Shown here piece by piece: positions 8,569 through 16,012 of a stretch of DNA of 16,012 bases (the first letter of the stretch is position 1; each line of letters begins with the position of its first letter). The translations under genes were made by a program, and so were the position numbers. A model generated the notes under the pieces. That model was not told the origin of the DNA and did no database searches. It worked only from the letters and a program-made list of their open reading frames with translations. This stretch comes from Physocladia obscura (taxonomy: Eukaryota; Chytridiomycota; Chytridiomycetes; Chytridiales; Chytriomycetaceae), in contig JADGJH010000621.1 in NCBI GenBank assembly GCA_027596945.1, forward strand, positions 1 to 16,012, written 5' to 3'.

Positions 8569-9144
8569 CTATAAGTTGACCCCAGAATCTCTGCGGTCAT
8601 CGCTAACAAGAGTGTCGAAATGGGGTTCCCGTACAAGAACATTCGTGACCCGACGAAGACCTGTTTCCGCGTCAACTGTCCATTCCTGTTCGCTCTGCCC
8701 GGAATCCAGATGAATTTGAATGGTTGAAGTATGAGGATGTGTTGGAGTAAATGTTTGAAATAATAATGTCGAAGCACCATTTTGGTTACTGCTGAATGTG
8801 AATACTTGGATTTCGACTTCAAGAACCAATGCAGAAGCCATGATAAAGATAATATCGCCGAATTCACAATTGCGAGCCATTCGAGTGCAGTAGTCGTCCA
8901 TAGAGCAGTTGTAAATGCGATAGATTTCAGGTTCAAATTGAAGTCGGGATGAGCGAAGTAGTTGCACCACAGATTGATGCAGTTGTTGATATCCATCCTG
9001 TGAACCAGTACGTGACAAGCAGCTACCATCACCGATGACCAAGCCGGATGGTTTGAGGCCATTAGGTAGTGTTATGAGGTCAGCAGCGTTGGAGATTTGA
9101 ACAAGTGGGTTTTGATGAGGTGCGATATTTACTCCGTTGTTATG
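8569..9144 (-). CDS. OTU-type cysteine protease domain protein, 5' end not found
   Basis: The frame opens after a good 3' splice site (TTTTTATTCAG, exon from 9144) and runs to TAG at 8571-8569. It shows an OTU signature: LVIGDGSCLSRTGS (about 9010-9040) with Asp and Cys of the catalytic centre, a middle part with YCTRMARNCEFGDIIFIMAS, and a late PHFDTLV (about 8610-8630) with the candidate catalytic His. OTU proteases remove ubiquitin or related modifiers; related domains also occur in mobile elements and viruses. The usual Phe after GDGxCL is Ser, so activity is not assured. No ATG is present in this exon, and just upstream (9261) lies enolase exon sequence, so the 5' part may have been cut off at that junction. 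The stop codon sits exactly at a strong donor site (TAG|GTAATT). Confidence 0.7.
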   Translation of the reverse strand, partial: HNNGVNIAPHQNPLVQISNAADLITLPNGLKPSGLVIGDGSCLSRTGSQDGYQQLHQSVVQLLRSSRLQFEPEIYRIYNCSMDDYCTRMARNCEFGDIIFIMASALVLEVEIQVFTFSSNQNGASTLLFQTFTPTHPHTSTIQIHLDSGQSEQEWTVDAETGLRRVTNVLVREPHFDTLVSDDRRDSGVNL

Positions 9145-9260
9145 CTGAATAAAAAAAACTTCAATAAAAGATAATAAAATCGACAAACAACCTAAGTACC
9201 TCTTGTCCGTCTAATAGTTGATTTAAAAATAAAATAAAATAAAAATATAGTCTAGTTGTC

Positions 9261-9423
9261 AGATGGAACGGCCGCGCGGAAGAGGCCTATAACAATTGTT
9301 TCCTTTCAGTTTTGGCTTTCGCGATATAATCATTGCTAATAATTATGACTCACCGTTGGTCGTAGTCACTTCAACTTTAACAGTTGGGTTTCCTCTCGAG
9401 TCATAGATTTGACGTGCAAAGAT
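9261..9423 (-). pseudogene. Enolase 5' exons, truncated
   Basis: Exon 9423-9354 encodes IFARQIYDSRGNPTVKVEVT, the conserved N-terminus of enolase, and ends in a GT donor (9353). After a 67-nt intron with acceptor ...GTTATAG, the next exon starts at 9286 and continues the family sequence in the right phase (GLFRAAVPS). At 9261 enolase stops: the expected GAST does not follow, and DNA of other origin begins. The donor, acceptor and phase show that this copy was an ordinary intron-bearing gene, not a retrocopy. The start codon must be in an upstream exon that I could not identify. Its 3' remains are at 2757-2049. Confidence 0.85.
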
Positions 9424-10005
9424 CTGAAGCAAGTGATGGTGCTAAATAAAAGTGGTTGATTATGCGAGATTGATCAAACCTTTTGAATGTGGGCGATTGG
9501 TTTTTTTGATGAAAACAGTGGTTGTCAGAGCCGTTTTCAAAAAGAGTCACAAGGGATATCAATTGCCGTTACAGCCAGCAACATGGGTCACATTGAGCAC
9601 ACCATTGCTGTAAACAGCAAACCGCACTCGAAATTCTTCCAAATCCCTGTTATCGTTATCTCAAATCTCTAGCCAATTAGAAATAGTCAGTGACTCAAAA
9701 AACGTTTGTTGATTGACATTTCTGTGTCACTCCAACGCATTGCGATTTTGTAATCAACTACTACCAATTTATTTCTTTCGTATTCTAAATTTTTTTTTTG
9801 GTTTTTTTTTTTTTTGTTTTGAAGCAAAATTTTTATTTTTTTTTTTATTTATAAAAAAAATGATAACATTATTATATAATAATAAAATTCAAACTTCAAA
9901 ATAGCTGGGAACTATAAATATATCAACCCACTCGAAAAAACAAAACAAAAAAGAGAGAATAAACAAAAACAGAGAAACTAAAAAAACAACTTTCCACAAA
10001 ACAAA
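9424..10005. other. Gene-poor spacer with poly(T) tracts, 3' flank of the KDM7 gene
   Basis: Long T-runs occur on the plus strand at about 9787-9845, with AATAAA-type signals on the minus strand near 9831-9836 that could serve the KDM7 transcript. The part next to 9424 would be promoter or first intron of the enolase copy. No convincing coding exon was found. Confidence 0.5.
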
Positions 10006-12690
10006 TCATTTCTTTTTCATCTTTGAAAGTGCCTTTGAAAGTCTAGAATACACACTATCTGGTGGTTTTTTTGCCGACGGCGCTGCTGTTTTAATCGCAG
10101 TGAAAAGCTTTTTGACATTTTCTAACGGCACTTGCAGCCGTGGCTTGTGAATGGGAGTCTGCCCAGTCCCAGCCAGTTTGCTTTCACGAAATTCGGGCGA
10201 TGGCAAACGTTTATCTCCATCAGACGAAATAGAAACAACAGGAGTTCTAATAGTAGGATATGCCTGCTTTTGTTGCATCATTGATGGTAAAATTTTAGCA
10301 GACACAAGATGTGCTCCATCATTTTTGATTCGATTCCGATTCCTTCTTGAAGAAAACTCTTCGTCTTCAAATTCATTTTCATCCAAAATAGTCTTGAAAT
10401 CGTCATTCTCATTTTCAGCTTCAGAATCACCACTGTTCCAATCAGACGCTTCTTCTGCGCTTTGCAGATCATCATTATACTCTAATTCATCATCAACTTG
10501 TGCAACCTGATGATTATCATCGTCGTTATCGTCATCATCAATTATCGTATACTTTCGCTTCCCAAACGTCAATTTAATAGGCTTAAGTTCCATTCTATTT
10601 GCATCGCTTGCACCCGCAAAGTTGCTACCACCTCCTTCTTCGGCATCATCTAACATCCCATTTTTTTTCCAACTGTTGGCCGCAACCACATCGGCCATAA
10701 TCTTGCTGGTATGTGCTGTTGTAGGTGATCGAGCAGGACGCACCTCGATTCCAGATTCTCGACAACGCGCCCTCACAGCTTCTCCAAACTTTTTGACAAG
10801 CCGTCGCACATTGGTGATTTCTGCTGGAACACTGGCTTTAATGAAAGCACGCGTTTTTGCATTTGGCTTTGAAGTGTCGTTGAGGGCGGTTATTTGGCGG
10901 GCAAGGAACTGGGAGAGAGCGAGGAGGCCTGATAGTTCATATTTTGAAAGCAGATGTTGTTGGGCCGGCGACAGCAACAATAGAGCTTCTTGTTTTTCTG
11001 CAAAGGGAATCAGTTTCGGCGGCTTGAGAACAGCCAAATAGTATTTTGCGGCATAGAATTGCATTGGGAGAAAGTACGGAAATCTTTATATATAAAAAGC
11101 ATCCAACGAGCGAATAAGTAAACCAAAGTACAAACACCGATAATTGCTCACCTGAATTTCAGTGGAACATTGATTTTGTTTTCCACGTCGTAAATTTCGA
11201 GTTGGCCGCTAATATTCATGCCATGAAGAAAGTTTCCGCCTATCACGATTGTATCTTTTGGAGTAAAAACAGCGTGGATCTATTTTTGCTAAGTTATTTA
11301 ATGTTGCATAATTTGACTTTTAGGGGACACGTACCCATCCAGTTGGCAGAAATAAACTGAATTGAATTTTATGGAGATATTAAAGATAAGCATTGGAATA
11401 AAGAAAAAAAAAAAAAGACAATTACGTGTTTCCGGCATATATTCGAACTTCAATGCATTCTTTTACTTCGTCTCCAAGAAATATTTTACTTTGATCGGGC
11501 GAGTTTGACCATTTTTCGTATTTCCTGAGATTGATTGGCGTTGGTCGGATAAAATAGAATATTTTTTCACCACTAAGGATATGATAAAACACAGAAGAGC
11601 CACCGAAATCTACCAATAAAATAAGCACGATAAAAGGATGATGCGATATCATGTTATACCAATATGAAAATCAGTATAGCAATCTTTCACACTCATTAAA
11701 CAGTAGAGTTGAACGCGTGGAAATTCCGGTTTAGAATCTCTCGGAGGCCAGACAATTTCCGTCCAATCAAGTTCGCGGACTATCCGCGGCCGTTCAATCA
11801 GCTGTGCGAGTTTCGTAGATCCAACTTCAAGTGAGATAACATTCAATAGCCGTTTCCTTTTTTCGATCGACTCAGTGAAATACTTTGCCCAATCGTCGAG
11901 TGTCATTTGTTTATCGGCTTGTGTGAGGACTTCCATTGCATCGATAGTCTTGTCACGTCCGCATGCGTCGGCAACCTGATCCACAGTAAGGGAAGCCGGT
12001 GGCATGCGCATTTCAAGACCATCGGCAGATTCAACCAGAAACGGCTCTTTGAAGCCAAATGCGCGCAGCCATTCGAGAGTAACTGAGTGTCCATCCACAT
12101 ACAGAAATTTATTTTTTGCGAAACGTTTCGTGTGGAGAAGCTTCACGTATTTATGCTCGTCTTCAACGGCAGCACGGTCTTTTTCGTTGTAGTCGATCAT
12201 TGTGCGAGTATCGCGCTGCGGGCGAGCGGCAACAATTGGACGGACTAACTTTTGGTCAGGAATCGGTGCGAAAGCGGAAATAACAAAATGATTAGTTTGG
12301 CTCCTTACGCACGGATGGGCCCGATAAAACAGTACACTGCGGTAGAGTAGCATTAAGTTGCCAGGTTTGACATGACCAATTAGTGAGTATTATAGGGGAA
12401 CGGATTTGCAAAAAAACCTCGTCACAATGAAAAATCAGCAAACACAAAGCGGCATCTCGGTCGATTTTGGGAGACAAACAGTCACCATGGAACCATTCTT
12501 TGCAGGTGTCGCACCTGTTTGTATGGCGCACTTCAATAAGATACAATACTATACAGCACAATGCAATACACGCCATTCATTTTATCCTATCAACAAATCA
12601 AAACTTTTTGTCAGATATACTCAACTGCAGCATAAAGCGTCGGCTCTCTTCCCACGTGCTGCGGCAGTAGCAAAACAAATCCCCTTTCAT
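10006..12690 (-). CDS. PHD-JmjC histone lysine demethylase, KDM7/PHF8 family, eight exons
   Basis: Exons: 12690-12626, 12514-12418, 12336-12313, about 12248 (or 12215) to 11660, 11609-11426, 11356-11335 (22 nt), 11279-11152 and 11083-10006. All have GT/AG ends and the lengths keep one frame, giving about 717-728 residues from an ATG at 12690. The PHD finger spans exons 1-3 (FCYCRSTWEESRRFMLQ, CDTCKEWFHGDCL, FHCDE then C) with all eight C4HC3 zinc ligands. The JmjC domain has the iron ligands His and Asp in YTDFHI/DFGG, the oxoglutarate Lys in SGEKIFY and the distal His in GWIHAVFTP; IGGNFLHGMNI follows. The C-terminal half is low-complexity with an acidic run (DDDDNDDDN) and a basic tail. Family members bind methylated H3K4 through the PHD finger and demethylate H3K9, H3K27 or H4K20 in the nucleus using Fe(II), 2-oxoglutarate and oxygen. 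All key residues are present, so it is probably active. Confidence 0.9.
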
Positions 12691-13629
12691 CTCCACGTTT
12701 TTTTCCAAATCAAATGGAATGTTTGTTTTTCACCCCAATGAATCATTTTGACTCAATCCAGGCCACATACTTGTTGCCCAGATCAATCAACAATGATTGT
12801 TGTGAAACCGAAGGCAGGGATGAAACAACAGAAGGTTCAAAGTGGCTAATGGGATTTGTAACGGAAGTGTTTTGGTTTCAAGTTTGTTTCATAATTGGAA
12901 AGTTTATAAAAGCAATAGTCTTTATTCAATAAACAAGAGTTTTTTTCACTGAAACATTTATAACGGAAGTTTACGTTTCACATCAATGATGCTATCGCAA
13001 AATTACCTGTCCGTTTAGAAAATTGGTAAAACTGTTCAGGAATACAAGAAATACGGCAAATATTTTCTGTCTGATGCTTTTTTATTTGATGGCTATTTGG
13101 TAACAGAGACGAGCGGCGAAAGGTAATGCAGCATCATAGCAGTGGGACCACCTGATCACTTGAACTTTCTGTTCACTTGGTACTCTTTCATCGCATTTTG
13201 ACAGCACTATTTGTTGTCATTTTAAGCTGAAAAAAAATCGCAATATATTCAGTCTTGACTACACTGTTTAACTGTGCCAGAAAGTAAATTGAAGATCCGT
13301 GAAACATAAAGCAGAAATATGATGATTTCAGCACAAAATCAATATTTGGCATGGGGGTTTCAGGAAATGAATTGACGGAAATTTTGTGCAAATGAGCTTT
13401 CCGAGTCACATTATGTCCGTAGCCGGTTTTTGGAACACACATCATGTCCAATCACTGTATTGATGACACTGCAATTTCATTTGTATCCAAAACAGCTGAA
13501 AATTCGGAGAGATAACTCATTACGTATGAAACAGCAGATTTTCAAAAATATAGCAATGTCATTAGGTGTAAATACGTTTTCCAACAAACTGTTACCACTG
13601 AGTTTCAAATGACATCCACAAGAACAGAG
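12691..13629. other. Upstream region of the KDM7 gene; no supported gene
   Basis: Frames here are short and do not resemble proteins. Two copies of TAACGGAAGT on the plus strand (12859-12868 and 12961-12970), each followed by a GTTTC element, read as ACTTCCGTTA in the KDM7 direction and resemble ETS-factor sites. No TATA box or start site can be placed firmly. Confidence 0.4.
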
Positions 13630-13971
13630 TTAGGAATATGCATAACCTGTTTCAATAGTTATATGAGTAACACCAAGTTGTTTATTCCGCGACAGTCGAA
13701 GGACCAAGAATTCTATTTCTGTTAAAAGAATATACATTGCACTATTACTGCTGCTGGCATTATTGCCACTAATGTCATTATCACTCCCATAACTACAATT
13801 CTTGCTGTCATTACTGTTGTCACTGCCATCCTCCAAAAAACTAATATCTGAACTATCAAATTCATCAATATCTGCCAAATTAATGCGATGAGCTTCGTAT
13901 TTCAATGAATTGCTTGGTTTTAATGATTTTGACGTTCTAGGTGTGCGGCCAGCAGTTTTCATGAATCTCAC
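13630..13971 (-). CDS. Possible small acidic Ser/Asn-rich protein or exon
   Basis: This is an open frame of about 113 codons with an ATG at 13962 and a stop at 13630. The middle is rich in Ser, Asp and Asn (EFDSSDISFLEDGSDNSNDS) and looks like an acidic disordered segment; the rest has no family likeness. The acidic stretch may end at a GT donor (AAT|GTATATTC near 13735), in which case the last 35 codons are intron. It could be an exon of an unrecognised nuclear protein or the N-terminal remnant of a transposase; neither is demonstrated. Confidence 0.3.
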   Translation of the reverse strand: MRFMKTAGRTPRTSKSLKPSNSLKYEAHRINLADIDEFDSSDISFLEDGSDNSNDSKNCSYGSDNDISGNNASSSNSAMYILLTEIEFLVLRLSRNKQLGVTHITIETGYAYS

Positions 13972-14269
13972 AGCTCCAATTCTCTCTTTGTTTTAATTTC
14001 GCGTGGAATATGTCCCGCATGAAGTAAACCTGTGTTTTTAATGTGTTTGGCAGTATAATATTTGTTTTGCTCAAATTAACACAAAGCTGGCTCCATCATC
14101 TTGCACTTCAATCCACTATAAATACACCAACATCAAATTCCACTTTGAATATTTCCAGCATTTAAAAAAATCAGTACCGACGGTACAGTGTTTTTACGCT
14201 ATGGGGTGAAGAGGGAGTTGGTATTATTTTTAATTATTTATCATCAGTTCGTCTAAAATATATGGTACG
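13972..14269. other. AT-rich spacer, no gene seen
   Basis: There is a short near-palindrome GTACCG-A-CGGTAC at about 14174-14186 and no coding signal. It is the 3' flank of the LRR gene that ends at 14271. Confidence 0.5.
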
Positions 14270-14275
14270 TTTATT
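14270..14275 (-). promoter_or_regulatory. AATAAA signal overlapping the LRR gene stop codon
   Basis: The stop TAA (14273-14271) lies inside AATAAA on the minus strand, the same arrangement as at the end of RABGGTA. Confidence 0.45.
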
Positions 14276-15917
14276 CTTTAATAAACTTTGGAAATTTATC
14301 TTCAAATTCAAGTCTCTTGGAATCTGAAATGAGAATTTCAAGCAAAAATTTATTTGCGTCAACTAATCATGTATGTAAATGCAAAGTTAATTTACTTTTC
14401 TACGAATAAATCAAATTTCTATATTAACTTACATATTTTACTTTCGTCTTTTTCTTCATATATTCCGACTGTCGTAAAACTTTCTATTGCTGATTGCAAT
14501 GATGTTTTCAAAAATCTTGTGCGTAACATACCTACATATTGATTTATCCTTTAAAAGATACTGAATGATAACAATGTTTACCAAATCGTTGAACTGATTC
14601 ATCAAGCATTTGCGCCGAGATTTTCACACCATTCAAACTTTTTATTTGATTTTGATTTCCAAATTTACACAATTTGAATATAGCGTAATGAAAAAAGAAT
14701 GGAGACTTGGTAATTGCGTTATTTTCAATGACAATTGCTACTGGATTAGCTAAGTGTAACGTTGAAAGTATGTCAAGCTGTCAAATATCAACAAAAAAAT
14801 TGATACTATTGCATTTTTTTTAAAACTTTATTTGCTAACCTTTTTAAGAGAATTGATATTATTATCACTAAAGCTTATTTTATCAAGACTGTAAAAATTT
14901 TTTGTGTGCGCTATGGCGCTTCCAAAGTTTTCGATATCAATGTAATGAAAGGCAATTGCACTGACTGACAACAGATTTGTCTTTTCAAACAGCGGGAGTG
15001 CACTTTCGCCAAAGCTATCAGATTAAATTTCATCAAATAATAAAACATCAATACAACTTGCAGATATATAACAAAAAATCTCACATATGTAGTTGCGATT
15101 TTTCTTCGTATATAAGTCCTCCATGTACATCTTTTTCATTCTTATCAAAAACTGGTCAAAAACGATTTTAGCGAAAACAGGACTTATGAAAGGTGTTCAA
15201 ACCAATCCTTCTAATTTGAAAGCCAAATTTCTCATCGTTTTGATTTTTTGTTATGGCAGAAGTCAGATAATCTTTAAACCCCGTCAAATTTTTTACCTCG
15301 GCTTGTATTACTGTTTCCTTCCACTTTACCGCGATAGTTTCAATGCATTTGGTCCGATCTTCTACAACTCCTGAAATTCTTTGATTTTCTCTTCTGCGCT
15401 CACTTTCTCGTTTCGCAATTCTGTATAATTCATCATTCCAAAATTTTTGATTATATTTGTTTGACCAGAATTTTTAACCTGCTTGCAGTCCTCCGCTCTT
15501 CATCAGTAACGCGTTTTCCGTCCAAATTTTTTAAAGTCTTGATGCGATTAGCGAGAATCAAGCGATAATACGGATCAGATGTGATGGAATTTGATTCTAA
15601 TGAGAGTTCAAGAAGTGATGAAGGGGATTGCGAAATCAGATTCACGATTTGGTCAAATGATATAATTGAATTTTGAGAAAGGATGAGGCGCTTAATTGAA
15701 TGTGGCGAAACAGCGATTGATGAAATCTTTGGAAAATAGATGAAAAATAGGAGAGAAACAGAAATAAAAAAAAAAAGAAAAAAGAAAAAGAGGAAATATA
15801 CCTGATTGTGTTTCAAGTTAAGTTCTGATAGCGATTGAAAAGGAAGATTCTCCATGCAAATGATTTTATTATCCTCCAAATTCAGCACTCGCAAGTTGAC
15901 AAGGTGAGATAGATTTT
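14271..15917 (-). CDS. Leucine-rich-repeat and coiled-coil protein (LRRC49/LRRC9-like), seven 3' exons
   Basis: Exons: 15917-15802, 15726-15203, 15151-15085, 15014-14840, 14777-14582, 14531-14433 and 14323-14271, with introns of 50-109 nt, GT/AG ends and matching phases. The N-terminal part is LRR (NLRVLNLEDNKIICMENLPF, SELNLKHNQ, KRLILSQNSI, LLELSLESNSI) closed by an LRR cap (LKNLDGKRVTDEERR). A charged helix follows (YRIAKRESERRRENQRIS), then a second LRR block (HIFGESALPLFEKTNLLSVS, LDKISFSDNNINSLKK, SLNGVKISAQMLDES), and the protein ends DKFPKFIKE. This order resembles cilia- or tubulin-linked LRR proteins such as LRRC49, but the exact family is inferred. Exon 15726-15203 is one base too long: the frame changes at the A5 run complementary to 15471-15475, probably a sequencing or homopolymer error, otherwise a disabling mutation. 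The gene continues 5' beyond 16012. Confidence 0.8.
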
Positions 15918-16012
15918 CTGTGAAATTTAAAAGTTACCTTGTATTATTTATCACTCAAAAACACATCTCACGCTGCAAACGAATAGACATGTGTAGAACT
16001 AGGTGGTAGACG

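Noticed and set aside
8569..9423. Enolase exon 1 spliced directly to the OTU exon as a fusion gene
   Set aside because: Enolase exon 1 ends in phase 1; joining it to the OTU acceptor gives an immediate stop (GCA TAA), and a natural enolase acceptor exists at 9287.
9787..9845. Poly(T) tracts as the poly(A) tail of a retroposed copy
   Set aside because: They lie upstream of the enolase fragment and downstream of KDM7, so they fit an AT-rich 3' flank; no retrocopy adjoins them and no target duplication was seen.
10151..11041. Plus-strand frames opposite the KDM7 last exon
   Set aside because: These are shadow frames of a conserved minus-strand exon; the serine runs are complements of acidic codons.
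13188..13451. Minus-strand 87-codon frame starting MDMMCVPKTGYGHN
   Set aside because: It has no family likeness, ends in AT-rich intron-like sequence and has no supporting neighbours. A small exon cannot be fully excluded, but nothing supports it.

Overview
The window looks like nuclear DNA of a small, intron-dense animal genome, probably an invertebrate. Introns are mostly 50-110 nt with GT/AG ends. Three conserved eukaryotic genes can be followed exon by exon: the Rab geranylgeranyltransferase alpha subunit, a KDM7/PHF8-type PHD-JmjC histone demethylase, and a leucine-rich-repeat/coiled-coil protein. Small introns and a tiny 3' end would suit a nematode-like or similarly compact genome, but I cannot name the species.

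Layout. Positions 37-1377 (+) hold the last four exons of RABGGTA. From 1378 to 2048 there is non-coding DNA with a perfect 19-bp inverted repeat. From 2049 to about 2757 (-) lies the C-terminal half of an enolase, dead by a frameshift, two stops and loss of a metal ligand. The 5' end of an enolase lies 6.6 kb away on the same strand: one exon, a 67-nt intron and the first codons of the next exon at 9423-9261. Between these halves lies a block of unrelated DNA, all coding on the minus strand. Going 5' to 3' on that strand it contains an OTU-type cysteine protease exon, a proline-rich protein of unknown family, a broken small gene, a 105-codon ORF, a decayed family B DNA polymerase fused to a superfamily 1 helicase, an HNH-nuclease-like segment, and three nearly identical WD40 repeats.

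The polymerase-helicase-HNH stretch (about 7016-3324) is AT-rich and poor in CpG. It looks like the remains of a self-replicating DNA element or DNA-virus-like integrant. Its reading frames carry several breaks, and every in-frame stop I could place is TGA. The WD40 stretch has no CpG at all for about 530 bp, and this desert begins where enolase sequence stops.

From 10006 to 12690 (-) is an apparently intact eight-exon KDM7-like gene. From 14271 to 15917 (-) are seven exons of an LRR gene continuing past the window edge; most are too short or lack a start codon, so simple ORF searches miss them. RABGGTA and the LRR gene both end with a stop codon lying inside an AATAAA signal.

The main point of interest is the interrupted enolase locus and the degraded polymerase-helicase element in it. 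An assembly join between unrelated pieces must be excluded before the junctions are taken as biology. At least one likely homopolymer indel, in the LRR gene, warns that some frame breaks could be sequencing errors.
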